A DNA stretch of 64,000 nt. It comes from Microvirga brassicacearum (GTDB lineage Bacteria > Pseudomonadota > Alphaproteobacteria > Rhizobiales > Beijerinckiaceae). A program made the position numbers and the translations under genes. The stretch is taken from contig NZ_VCMV01000063.1 of assembly GCF_008757455.1 (NCBI RefSeq), positions 39,390 through 103,389 on the forward strand, given 5' to 3'. The notes beneath the pieces are model-generated. The model made no database searches, was not told where the DNA came from, and saw only the letters and a program-made list of their open reading frames with translations. Positions 39,845-48,533 of the stretch are shown here, piece after piece; position 1 is the stretch's first letter, and every line of letters starts with the position of its first letter.

Positions 39845-40717
39845 ATGCCGAAAATGGCTTACATTTTAGATGACATATCCGCAGCGAGAGAGTTCGTCTC
39901 CAGCCTTAACCGCAAGATTGTGCGCAAACGGTTTTCCACAGGCCATTGGGAGCCACATCACGTCGTCCTCGTCACTCGTGATGGCCAAGTTGTCGCCATG
40001 GCGGACTGTGTCGTAAGTGATGACGGTCATGCCGCTAATGGCAGCTTGCTTGCCCGCAGCGGTTTCGGGGCAAATGCAATAGCAGCACTTCTGCGCATGA
40101 AGCAGCACGTGCCGGTGGGACATTGGCAGTCAACGCTCCGCGTTCCAACACCGTCAACGGTCGGAATCTCTCGCCGCTATTTTGACGCAACATTCGATCA
40201 GGGAGCATGGGAAATTTCGAATGAGCTAATGAAAGTGCATGGTTCACAGCACCATCTGCAGCCGACACCTATTATTGTCTCTTCAGCGTTCCTTAAAGCT
40301 GCGGGCATCCCCCAACTCCATCGCATGGATGCTGCATCGCGGGCCCAGCTACTTAGGGCGGCCGCTGAACCTTCTCGTGCAACGATTCGCGTTCCAAACG
40401 GCTCTGTGCTCGGTGCAACAGATCTCATGTCACTGGCTTTCGAATTGCTGGACCTGCCGATGCAAGTCAGACAGAACGTGTCCCGTGCCATGCTGATTAG
40501 CCTTGCGGTGGCACATGGTCACAACATCGACATGCGAACCGTTAATACGCTCGTCCGCAGTGACGCAATGCCGATCTTCTTTAATGCCGTGTCTCGAGCC
40601 ATTAGTTTAGATGATCAAGCGGGAGGGATCTTCACTGTCGAATGTCACAACGAGGATCCAGTTGCCTCGTTTTTGGCAAAGGTCTCGACGAGAACGTTGC
40701 CATCAAACCGGGCGTGA
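39845..40717 (+). CDS. hypothetical protein, island orphan
   Basis: 290 residues; no family recognised. Contains HHVVLVTRDGQVVAMADCVV (beta hairpin-like), a middle part with VPTPSTVGISRRYFDATFD, and a helical C-terminus. The start at 39845 has GAGGATGAG upstream; ATG at 39854 is also possible. Codon use and A/T content differ from the flanks. Near the end another plus-strand frame (VFGKGLDENVAIKPGVMAAAL, to 40995) also looks like protein, so a frameshift near 40676 may have replaced the original C-terminus. Confidence 0.55.
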   Translation: MPKMAYILDDISAAREFVSSLNRKIVRKRFSTGHWEPHHVVLVTRDGQVVAMADCVVSDDGHAANGSLLARSGFGANAIAALLRMKQHVPVGHWQSTLRVPTPSTVGISRRYFDATFDQGAWEISNELMKVHGSQHHLQPTPIIVSSAFLKAAGIPQLHRMDAASRAQLLRAAAEPSRATIRVPNGSVLGATDLMSLAFELLDLPMQVRQNVSRAMLISLAVAHGHNIDMRTVNTLVRSDAMPIFFNAVSRAISLDDQAGGIFTVECHNEDPVASFLAKVSTRTLPSNRA

Positions 40718-40905
40718 TGGCCGCCGCACTACACATCGCTGCAAGCACGTTCTCCTTAGCCAGGCAAAGACTGCGGGCCCAGCAACCTCCGTGCGGTATG
40801 TCGACGGGCATGGAAACTAAGAGCGCGGGGTATGGGTTAAGGGTGGTGACAGGTAAGGCCCGGGCGCAGCGGCCAGAGCATATAGGCAGTGTTTCTTCGG
40901 GACCC

Positions 40906-41103
40906 TTAACTCGCAGCCGACATGGCCTTCGTGATGTCGCTCAATTTTACATACTTTCTAGAATTGAAGAACGTATAGGTCGGAATTGCACCTGACTGCG
41001 CCGCTCGCTGGAGCTTGAAGTAGGGTAGGCCGGTTGCCTCTGCGGCGGCGCGCAGCGTGAGCGGTCGTTCGAAGGATGCGACGGGCAGTGACCGGCTTTT
41101 CAT
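40906..41103 (-). CDS. helix-turn-helix protein, AlpA/excisionase-like, second copy
   Basis: 65 residues: RPLTLRAAAEATGLPYFKLQ, then GAIPTYTFFNSRKYVKLSDI. Same pattern as the gene at 39016-39234 (HTH, turn, FN-R-x-V-x-LS) but clearly diverged. ATG at 41103 is preceded by AAGAGGAG, a strong site; the frame is open 12 codons further. It stands alone, not followed by replication genes. Confidence 0.75.
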   Translation of the reverse strand: MKSRSLPVASFERPLTLRAAAEATGLPYFKLQRAAQSGAIPTYTFFNSRKYVKLSDITKAMSAAS

Positions 41104-41426
41104 TTGGTTCTCCTCTTGATGAGAAGAAGAATAAAACACGCCGCGCGAGCCGCGAAAATTTCCATACTGTTGCGGCGCAGACGCTGCTGCGACATCTCCA
41201 ACCTACCATCGTTCTTTCGTTGCACGACGGCGGGAGGCGGCTTCCGTACGCACGGGTACGTTGAGGTTGGGTGAAAGAGAGGAATACACGGAGCGTGGGC
41301 GGATAGGGGAGTAGCTCTGGCCGGCCTGTCACCCTCTGTTAGATGCCGACGAACCTCACTTCGCCGACGCGAGAGTCAATGCAACGAGAATCTCATCTTA
41401 CTAGAATAGCTTCGCACGCGCGGAGC
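41104..41426. other. gap between the second HTH gene and the STAND gene
   Basis: 323 bp without a gene. Holds the second copies of both repeated elements (37-base repeat at 41244-41280 and the 16-base TACTAGAATAGCTTCG at 41399-41414). The second lies 13 bp beyond the stop of the convergent STAND gene. No clear terminator for that gene. Confidence 0.5.
41244..41280 (+). repeat. 37-base dispersed repeat, copy 2
   Basis: CCGTACGCACGGGTACG... ending GGGTGAAAGAGA; 29 of 37 bases match copy 1. Contains CGTAC-N6-GTACG, an inverted repeat. It lies 141 bp upstream of the second HTH gene. Confidence 0.5.
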
Positions 41427-44400
41427 CTAGGCGGCCCGCGTTCGACGACGCTGCGTTCGCTGTCGTCTCGGCAGCCGCGGACGCCTATGTGCTCTCTCCT
41501 GTCGAAAGCGGCTGTCGAGCTCGTCCAGCGTCGCACGCGCCATATGGGCGTCGATATCGATCAGTTGCTCAAACAAGCGCGTTCCATCCTCCCGTGTTGC
41601 CGGCCCAAGACGGTGCAGCGTAACGGCTAGGTCCACGAGTTGAGGCGCAGTGGATGCGGTTCCCGTCCTCATGTCGCCGAGCTCATTCCGCCATTTCCTC
41701 ACCAAACCGTCGGCAATACGGGCGACCAGCCGAGCCTCGTGTGGAAGAAGGGTCTCGAGCCTGTCGACGACAAAGGTCGAGGTGAGCCGCGGAGCCTTAT
41801 CTATATTGTCCGCAATGGCGTCCAAGAGGGCAATTGTGCTCGCCTTTGGCGTTAGATCGTCCACGATGCGAAACAGCTCGAAGACAGCAGACCACTCGCT
41901 TTCCGCGGCAGCAGGCAGGAGTCGCACGAGCAACTCGGTTGCGCGCGCTCGGCGAGCCTCTCCGGTCCACAGATTCACTGCGGTCGTCGCAGCGCCTGCA
42001 CGGGCGTCGTGGTCACTGGATTGCTCAATTGCCGCGAGCGCTTCCTTTGGCCAGGGCCGCTCGGGATGAAGTAACGCAAGTAGGGCAACCAACTCGCCAT
42101 AACCATAGCGGACGGTTCTTCCTTGTGCGGCTTTCCACCTGAGTAGCTCACTCTCGACAAGGTCGGGTGCCCACCAGTGAACGTGGCCCAACAGATACGC
42201 TAGTTCCGCCGTACCGACGAATTCGGGGAAACGATCAAGGATTCGATGCAGCAGTCTGATCTGGTCGGTAGCGTCTCCACCGTTGATCGGTTGGAGGCGA
42301 ATGAACGAACGAAGCAAGTGACGCCAACATTTGCGGTCGGAAATATTGTTCAACGCCTGATCTAGGACTTCGACGAGCGATGGGATGTCATTTCGCCGGA
42401 GGTAAATTCGGACGAGCGCCTGCAGCAATGGGTAGGGGTCGCCTGGCACACTTGACCAGCCACCGTTGCTCCACAGCAGGCTTCTAACATCTGGATCGTC
42501 CCCGTTGCCCTTCTTGGTTTCGCCGGGAGCCTCTAGTTCCTCCTCATCCGCTTCCTCGATGGAGTCGCGCACGTCAGATGGTGGCACGAGCAGCCAACGC
42601 CTGAACAGGTCAACGACGGCTTCGTCGATTTCGACTTTGCGGTTGATCAACCGATCGATAGCCATTGCTACGGAGCTACGGAATTCAGTCGCTCCGAAGC
42701 CTCGATCGGCCAAGACAACGATCGCCTTCATCATTTTTGTGGGGTCTGCTGCCTCGCTCATCGCCTCCAAAGCGTAGCCTGCCCCGCGCTGGCCAATGTC
42801 GGCCTCCAAGCGGTCGATTAGGTTGATCGCGCGCTCAGGCTCCGCCTTGGCGAAGTTTGCGAACTCGCGGGCAAGTTGGATATTGCCACCTTTTTCCCAA
42901 TAATGCGGGTGACTCCAATGCGTCGAGTCCGGAAGCAGTTTGAAGGCATTGATGACGTCATCGTCAGAGGCACGGCTGATTTCTGATGCGCTCATAATCG
43001 AGCCGATCGAGCGCACGCCAGAGGAGACCATACCCAGGCGACCGCCCGGCAACGCCCGTTTCTCCTCCTCCAGTCTTCTTCGCGTCTGCTCGCTCGCCAA
43101 GTGGGCGGGGAGAGAGCGCAGTAGGTCGAGCCGAATCCGCCTTAGTAGCTTCTGCCAAGCCTGCTTAAATTGCGCATCGGTCCGGTCTGTTTGAGTGGGC
43201 GGTTTGAAGTTCCAGACCATGAGTTCGAAGGTGAGAACCTGCGTCTCCGACCAATGGTAAGCCACTGATTCGATAAGTCGCGCTGTGGTCCCCGTTTGAT
43301 CCTCGATGCTGCCCAAGTAGAGGCGCCTGTGGTCGTGTGAGATGAACGCGAGCGCGTCAGCCGCGAACTCGGCGGGATTGGCGGTGAAGCTATGTGCAAT
43401 CAGGCGCTGAACGGGCGCAAATTCAAATTGGCTACTCACGACGACCCATGCGCGAAAGACGTCAGGTGCTTCGATTGCAAGTCGTTCCGCCGCAGTGCGG
43501 ATGGCCGCTAGTAACGACGGTTCAGGGAGATCCGAGCTGTTCTCGCCTTCGAAACGGAAGTCCGCCTCGTAAAAAAGAGCATAACCGAGCCTTTCTTCGC
43601 GATTCCCACTGTATCGGCGAATTGCGGCGAGTGTCTCGATGTACCAAGGCCATAAAATCGCAATGAATTGCGCGGGTGCCCGTTCGGCAAGCGCTGGTAC
43701 AGAGTCCCAATCATTAGTCGTCTCCACGAGGCGCTTGATCGGTTCGCGCGGGTTATTGTTCATGGACCAGACTATCTGCTCGCTTGGCGACGATTCTAGT
43801 GGCTCAGTCCTGGCCGCGATTTCTGCAGCGGCTGTCTTTGCAGACTCTAGCTGCTGCGCCAGGCTTGCCCGCAACAGTTTGAGTGCGATTTCGGGTTGCT
43901 CAACGCCGAGCTCTGCCAGCAAATGATCCACATAAATGGGCGCGATCGCCGTCCGACTCAGGATGGTAGTCGCAATCTCGAGCAGTTCGTCGGTCCAGTT
44001 CGGCGCTCGCTGAATCGCAAGCCACGCCCGCGTATCGTTCGCCGGGTCTGGTAGCCAATGATCGTGAATAAGTGCAGTCACGCGTGGAGCATCGCTCGAC
44101 CACGCGGCGATCAGAGCGTCAAGCACCCAGTCTGCGGCTGGAGCACCCTCACTCATGGCCTGGGCGAAGTAGCTCCGGGAGAAGCGTTGGAACCAGCCCG
44201 CGCTGCCCGATAAAGCGCGAAATGCGGCTGCTCGTTCGTTGGGCGACTTGAGTGCTTGCTCCATAAGGAGAGCCTCATGGTCAGTCGGCGCGACCTGTTG
44301 ACCGAGGAAGTCGATGAGTAGCAATCTAAGGTGACGGCGGAGCCCCTGAGCGCCCCAGATAGATCCCAACTCAGTAATGTAAGTGTTCGTGTCCGCACCG

Positions 44401-46652
44401 CGAAGATAGGTAAGCGCTGCCCAGACCTTTGGACGGACAAAGAGTGACGATTGGCGCGCCAGGACATAGCTAGATAGGCGGCCCCTCCCTTGAGAAAATG
44501 CTCTGGCTAGGGCGTAATCAAAAACGGTTTGGTGCGCGAAACCGATACTAGTACCAGACGCATTTAATGTAAGGATACCTGCTGCTATAAGAGCGTCGAT
44601 GTCATGACTAACATCCTCGAAGCGTGCCCGAACGAGCCACAGGCTTTCCTCCTCAGCCATGGTCTCCGCGATGGATCCTGCAAGCTGGGAGCGAGCGACG
44701 CCGTTCGTGCCCTTCAAAACATGCTCGGACCATAGCCGGTCGAGCATGGTCTGGTAGCTTCCGAGCGGGCCCAAATGCTCGATCCCACGCAATTGCAAAA
44801 ATGTTGCCAGTGCTTGGGGCGAGCGCAGCACCTCTTTAGAGTCGTCCGGCCATCCCGCAGCTTGGATTCCTTTGCTCTCCAAAACTGGGAGCACCTGGCT
44901 CCAAGCGGGAAGCTGCAGGTTAAGGCTCTCCGCCGAGATCGAGCGCAATCGAACGTCGTGCTCGAACTCAAACCTTCTCGCCGACATGACAATATGGACA
45001 TTGTCCAACCTACCCAGCCGACGCACGAGGTTAAGCAGCGTGCTAAGCCTGCCCGTCCGTAGATCAAGGTACCCAGCAAGGGCATCTAGCTGGTCGACTA
45101 AAAGGTAAGTGGGGCGGAACGCGGCGAGGCGCGCGAGAAGCCGGCTTGGTCGATCCGACAGATCGAGCCTCTCCCGCAGGTCAGCCTCGTTGTTGATTTC
45201 ACCGTCGAGCAGATCGGCCTTGATGGCCAAGACCGGGTAACCCTGATCGACAAGCATCTTGCCCAAAGTCGCCAGAAGGGCGGACTTGCCGGACCCTGGA
45301 TCGCCGATGAGCGCCGTGACGCTACGCACGTTCTCACGCATAATGTTGAGCAATTGCTGTAGCTCGGGACGGTCGATCCAGTCGCCATCCGGCAGCGTCG
45401 CCGGCCAGGAAAGGAGATCGCTAGAGGCCGCGAGGAGCTCTTCGCTGATCTCGCTCAGCTCCTGCACCTCATGCTCGGGAGCAAGACCCAACAGGTAGAG
45501 TTCGAGCCGACTCTCCAAAGCGTCACGGAGCTTCTGCACGTCCACACGGGCCATGGTGCCGGTTAGATCGCTTACGAAGAGCCTAACCGAGCCTTTTTCG
45601 ATTTTCTCAATTGTGAGGCTGGACGCCCCCGCGACTTCACGCAGAATCGCCTCAATGGCCGCCACCTGCGCAGGCGTCACCGCCGACAACTCGGAGTCTA
45701 GGTTGAGGACATATATAGCGCGCGGACCAGTAGGCGCATAACCATTCGGAGCGTCGGCGGCTGAGGATTGCTGCAGCTCGGCTTCGCTCGTATGCGGCGA
45801 AGCTGGTACCAGCGCGGACACCCGGGGGTAGAAATGCCCCCATTGGACTAGCACCTCAAATGCGAAAGCGGCCGCGTGGCAAGCGGCGATCGGCTGTCGA
45901 ATTTTGTCGGTCCCAGGTTCCTTGTTCTCCGCCATGTCGGAGACGCCGCGGATGACGATGGCGGGCTTTAGCTCCTGGCTTGCAGCGTAAATAGCGCCGT
46001 ACCCTTCCATCTCGATGATGCACGCGTCACCGTAGTCGTTCGCAATCAGGTCGGCGAGGTCGCCTTTGGTGCTGGCGACTACCGCTTCGGTCGAAACCGC
46101 GGGCGCGATGTGGCCCAAGGGTGGGAACGCCACCGGATACTCGCTCAGCGCCGGTAGCCTGCCGTCAGCGGGGTCTTTGATCCGTTCAACCCATGCTCTG
46201 TCGCGTCGCACTTTACGGGCGATTCCCAGCAACTTGGGATGGGCGGGGAATTCCCTCGGTCGGGCCGAAAATCCCTTGTCACCGTATTTTCCGCTGTATG
46301 GCATATAGACGTGGTCGGCGACGACAACGCTTCCGATTGGAACGTCCTCCTTTCGAGAGCCGCCCACACCAACGAAGATCTGGACCTCTGGCCCGAAATG
46401 AATATGAGCGTTGGTCACCACGCCCTGCGCAGGATGGGTGCCTGCGCCTGTCTCAGCGACGATGACGAGCCAGTCCTGACCAACGTCATGAAATAGCCCG
46501 CACTCGTAGATCACGCCGTCTCGCCCCAAGACGGAGGCAAAGGGCGTGAAATGTGCGATGACTGCCTGGAGCTCGAGATCGAGTGCTGTGACTATCAGCG
46601 CGAGCCGCAAATTTCGCTTTGCTGCCTCGTCTAGTAACTGGTTGACCGACAT
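41427..46652 (-). CDS. giant PNP/nucleosidase-STAND NTPase fusion, candidate anti-phage sensor
   Basis: 1741 residues. About 12-275: PNP/UDP-phosphorylase-superfamily domain with VAETGAGTHPAQGVVTNAHI, EMEG at 214-217 and the catalytic SD at 238-239 (IRGVSDMA), so it should be active. About 310-400: small alpha/beta linker domain (VTPAQVAAIEAILREVAG ... IEKGSVRLFVSD) like an effector-associated domain. About 430-700: P-loop NTPase, Walker A GDPGSGKS at 450-457 and Walker B LLVDQLD at 517-523, as in STAND ATPases. About 700-1700: long helical, probably repeat-based, region as in target-sensing STAND proteins; the last 25 residues are Arg-rich. Start at 46652 follows GGGGA; ATG at 46661 lacks a site. 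PNP-superfamily domains are known immune effectors (ATP-degrading in Detocs and some CBASS); here the trigger and substrate are unknown. Confidence 0.82.
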   Translation of the reverse strand: MSVNQLLDEAAKRNLRLALIVTALDLELQAVIAHFTPFASVLGRDGVIYECGLFHDVGQDWLVIVAETGAGTHPAQGVVTNAHIHFGPEVQIFVGVGGSRKEDVPIGSVVVADHVYMPYSGKYGDKGFSARPREFPAHPKLLGIARKVRRDRAWVERIKDPADGRLPALSEYPVAFPPLGHIAPAVSTEAVVASTKGDLADLIANDYGDACIIEMEGYGAIYAASQELKPAIVIRGVSDMAENKEPGTDKIRQPIAACHAAAFAFEVLVQWGHFYPRVSALVPASPHTSEAELQQSSAADAPNGYAPTGPRAIYVLNLDSELSAVTPAQVAAIEAILREVAGASSLTIEKIEKGSVRLFVSDLTGTMARVDVQKLRDALESRLELYLLGLAPEHEVQELSEISEELLAASSDLLSWPATLPDGDWIDRPELQQLLNIMRENVRSVTALIGDPGSGKSALLATLGKMLVDQGYPVLAIKADLLDGEINNEADLRERLDLSDRPSRLLARLAAFRPTYLLVDQLDALAGYLDLRTGRLSTLLNLVRRLGRLDNVHIVMSARRFEFEHDVRLRSISAESLNLQLPAWSQVLPVLESKGIQAAGWPDDSKEVLRSPQALATFLQLRGIEHLGPLGSYQTMLDRLWSEHVLKGTNGVARSQLAGSIAETMAEEESLWLVRARFEDVSHDIDALIAAGILTLNASGTSIGFAHQTVFDYALARAFSQGRGRLSSYVLARQSSLFVRPKVWAALTYLRGADTNTYITELGSIWGAQGLRRHLRLLLIDFLGQQVAPTDHEALLMEQALKSPNERAAAFRALSGSAGWFQRFSRSYFAQAMSEGAPAADWVLDALIAAWSSDAPRVTALIHDHWLPDPANDTRAWLAIQRAPNWTDELLEIATTILSRTAIAPIYVDHLLAELGVEQPEIALKLLRASLAQQLESAKTAAAEIAARTEPLESSPSEQIVWSMNNNPREPIKRLVETTNDWDSVPALAERAPAQFIAILWPWYIETLAAIRRYSGNREERLGYALFYEADFRFEGENSSDLPEPSLLAAIRTAAERLAIEAPDVFRAWVVVSSQFEFAPVQRLIAHSFTANPAEFAADALAFISHDHRRLYLGSIEDQTGTTARLIESVAYHWSETQVLTFELMVWNFKPPTQTDRTDAQFKQAWQKLLRRIRLDLLRSLPAHLASEQTRRRLEEEKRALPGGRLGMVSSGVRSIGSIMSASEISRASDDDVINAFKLLPDSTHWSHPHYWEKGGNIQLAREFANFAKAEPERAINLIDRLEADIGQRGAGYALEAMSEAADPTKMMKAIVVLADRGFGATEFRSSVAMAIDRLINRKVEIDEAVVDLFRRWLLVPPSDVRDSIEEADEEELEAPGETKKGNGDDPDVRSLLWSNGGWSSVPGDPYPLLQALVRIYLRRNDIPSLVEVLDQALNNISDRKCWRHLLRSFIRLQPINGGDATDQIRLLHRILDRFPEFVGTAELAYLLGHVHWWAPDLVESELLRWKAAQGRTVRYGYGELVALLALLHPERPWPKEALAAIEQSSDHDARAGAATTAVNLWTGEARRARATELLVRLLPAAAESEWSAVFELFRIVDDLTPKASTIALLDAIADNIDKAPRLTSTFVVDRLETLLPHEARLVARIADGLVRKWRNELGDMRTGTASTAPQLVDLAVTLHRLGPATREDGTRLFEQLIDIDAHMARATLDELDSRFRQERAHRRPRLPRRQRTQRRRTRAA

Positions 46653-47038
46653 GTTCCCCATTAGATCGTCTTAGGGGCTTTGGTGGGGAGTGCCAAGGAG
46701 CAAGCGCCCGACGACTCATGCGGCGGCGCTGATCTCCGTTCTCGGGCAAATCGGTAGGCAGTCCGACGACCGGAAAGGTCTACCGCGGCCCAGGGTGGCG
46801 AGAGCATTTTGGGAAGCGGCCCTTAACTTCCCGCTTGTGCGAAGGCCTTCTTAGTTTTTGCGCCGGTTGCTCGCCGGTTGCAGTTTCCTGCCTCGACGCA
46901 GCTTCACCCCCGTCCGCCGCAGCTCACCAGATTTCACTGTCCCAGATATTTCAGACCCCATCTTTCGAACGGAACGACGCTCATTCCAGCGTACCTGACC
47001 GGAACCCTGTATAATCACCGAACGTTGCAATCTATCGA
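46653..47038. other. right end of the island, upstream of the STAND gene
   Basis: 386 bp with no gene. A weak minus-strand promoter may lie at 46668-46696 (TTGGCA, 17 bp, TAAGAC), only about 16 bp before the STAND start. TATAAT at 47010-47015 on the plus strand has no matching -35. The arm-site pair is at 46864-46882. A frame read through here into the attR copy is an artefact of the tRNA fragment. Confidence 0.45.
46864..46882 (+). promoter_or_regulatory. candidate integrase arm-site pair near attR
   Basis: CGGTTGC at 46864-46870 and CGGTTGCA at 46875-46882: same boxes, same order, same 11-bp spacing as at 27871-27889; only the four spacer bases differ. It lies 157 bp inside attR, against 24 bp inside attL for the other pair, which would make the P and P' arms of a circular attP unequal. 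Confidence 0.5.
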
Positions 47039-47097
47039 TTCCTAAACCGTAGGTCGGAAGTTCGAGTCTTCCCGGGATCGCCAGTGTTTTTGAGGGG
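47039..47097 (+). repeat. attR: 59-bp copy of the tRNA-Arg 3' half
   Basis: Perfect copy of 27789-27847. It contains 45 bases of tRNA ending in CCA at 47083 and 14 bases of flank; it lacks the 5' half and is not a functional tRNA. Marks the right border of the island; chromosomal sequence resumes at 47098. Confidence 0.93.
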
Positions 47098-47208
47098 CAT
47101 CTTAGCCCGCGGCGGAAGCGTCCCGGCCCGCCATAAGCAGACATTCCGGCCCGGCAACCACGCCAGCGGATGGGGCGCCATCCGGTGCAAGGTACTCCTG
47201 GAGTGCCC

Positions 47209-47541
47209 CTAACCTTTCTCTCCCGGTGGGCGATACTTGATCGCCGACGCTTTTTGCATGGCTGCGAGTGTCTCCTCGACGGTCAGCAAGACCGTCGTTT
47301 GTAGGGAGCTTAGCGCTCCGCCCGCGCTGATCGCCATCGCGGTCGCGGCCATCGAGACGTTATCCGGGGCTTCCCACAGGTTGTAGGCGTCGTGATCGCC
47401 GAAGGCATACCAAAATCCGTGCATCTTTCCGCCGACGGCTTCGATGTACTGCTTGGCCGCCGCCCGGCGGTCTTCGGGATTCTTGATGAGCTTCGCCCAT
47501 GTTGCTGGCGTGTAACTGAACCGGGTGAGGTATAGGGGCAT
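47209..47541 (-). CDS. GYD domain protein
   Basis: 110 residues of the GYD family (alpha/beta barrel-like dimers of unknown function): MPLYLTRFSYTPATWAKLI, then GKMHGFWYAFGDHDAYNLWE, where the GYD-like GDHD motif sits. ATG at 47541 preceded by GGAGGAA. First chromosomal gene right of the island; 111 bp separate its stop from attR. Confidence 0.85.
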   Translation of the reverse strand: MPLYLTRFSYTPATWAKLIKNPEDRRAAAKQYIEAVGGKMHGFWYAFGDHDAYNLWEAPDNVSMAATAMAISAGGALSSLQTTVLLTVEETLAAMQKASAIKYRPPGEKG

Positions 47542-47756
47542 CTGTTCCTCCCACGCTCGCCATCTTTGGCGAGAGAGAAATAGTAGCACCTGCGGCAGCC
47601 TTTGAACCGGCATCACCCCTTGTAGTCATTTACGGCAGGTGGTTCCGGCGGTCTCCCGGGGGACTGGTTAAATGTCCGGCATAACGCCTTGAGGGCTGAG
47701 AAATATTCTCGGCCCTGCAGTTGCGGGCGGGTGAGGTTCGGACCGAAACGTTCGCT

Positions 47757-48533
47757 TTACGGTTTGCGTGGGCCGACGAGACCGAACATCGCTCCCTGTG
47801 GATCACTTCCCACAATGATGAAGCTCCCGCCGGGAACCTCGGCCGGCCCGTAGTGAATCGTAGCGCCTCCGTCGGTCGCCGCTTTGTTGGCAATGTCGAT
47901 ATCCGCGACCCCGAAATAGAAATTCCACATCGGTGGCGGACCGTTGGCCGCTCGCGTCATCACCGCGCCGAGGGTCTCACCGTGATGCGTGATGAACTGA
48001 TAATCGCCCATCTCGCCCATCGGCATCGCGTCGCCCTTCTCCCAGCCGAACTGGCCGCCATAGAAGGCAAGCGCCGCCGCCTGATCGCTGGTGGCAAGCT
48101 CATTCCAGTTGCAATGTCCGACCTTCATGGAGGCGAAGGAGGTGCTCGTTTCTTCCGTCGCTCCCCGCATCACGTAGAATATGACGCCTTGCGGGTCGGC
48201 GAGCATGGCGAAGCGGCCGACGCCGGGAATATCCGTGGGGGAAACATGCTGCGTGCCGCCGGCCTCGACGATGCGCCTGGAGGCCGCGTCTACGTCATCG
48301 ACCGCAATGTATCCGAGCCAGCAAGGGCGCATTCCGGCCGCTGCAGCCTCGGGGGGAATTGTCATCAGCCCGGCGACATCGGAATCATCGGCACTGAAGA
48401 TGCGATAGCCGTGGGGAGCGCCGTCGAAGGATCGCGACCGCCATCCGACGACGGCGCCGTAGAACTCGGCGGCAGCGTCCACATCGGACGTGAGGAGCTC
48501 GTACCAAATGAAATCGCCGTGCTGATTTGGCAT
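47757..48533 (-). CDS. VOC family protein with two glyoxalase-fold domains
   Basis: 258 residues with two tandem vicinal-oxygen-chelate modules (about 6-120 and 133-252). The first opens DFIWYELLTSDVDAAAEFYG; the second NWNELATSDQAAALAFYGGQ. Metal-ligand positions are not obvious, as in many CFP30B-like members. A catabolic or antibiotic-binding function cannot be told. AAGGAA precedes the ATG. Same strand as the GYD gene, 215 bp upstream of it; the 279 bp to its right hold nothing convincing. Confidence 0.85.
   Translation of the reverse strand: MPNQHGDFIWYELLTSDVDAAAEFYGAVVGWRSRSFDGAPHGYRIFSADDSDVAGLMTIPPEAAAAGMRPCWLGYIAVDDVDAASRRIVEAGGTQHVSPTDIPGVGRFAMLADPQGVIFYVMRGATEETSTSFASMKVGHCNWNELATSDQAAALAFYGGQFGWEKGDAMPMGEMGDYQFITHHGETLGAVMTRAANGPPPMWNFYFGVADIDIANKAATDGGATIHYGPAEVPGGSFIIVGSDPQGAMFGLVGPRKP

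Larger units (their letters stand above)
27789..47097. mobile_element. integrated island in tRNA-Arg(CCT), about 19.25 kb, satellite-like
   Basis: Bounded by a 59-bp perfect direct repeat (27789-27847 and 47039-47097). Contains a tyrosine integrase (34940-36178), excisionase-like HTH genes, a primase and a VapE-type helicase, but no capsid, tail or conjugation genes, so it resembles a phage satellite or P4-like island rather than a prophage or ICE. The remaining genes are nuclease, restriction-like or STAND-type genes and orphans, and include a broken gene. Base composition is less uniform than in the flanks, with A/T-rich patches at 33.9-34.4 and 39.2-41.4 kb. The integrase is unusually far from both ends (7.1 and 10.9 kb), which suggests cargo has been gained on both sides. 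Confidence 0.88.

Noticed and set aside
40611..40820. 69-codon plus-strand frame at the end of the orphan gene
   Set aside because: Arg/Ser/Thr-rich shadow; the only alternative frame worth attention there is the one running to 40995.
47010..47015. TATAAT on the plus strand near attR as a promoter
   Set aside because: No -35 match at a suitable distance and nothing downstream but a tRNA fragment.
46851..47144. 97-codon minus-strand frame across attR
   Set aside because: Reads the complement of the tRNA fragment (the RLELPTYGL-type artefact commonly annotated at tRNA 3' ends); not a gene.
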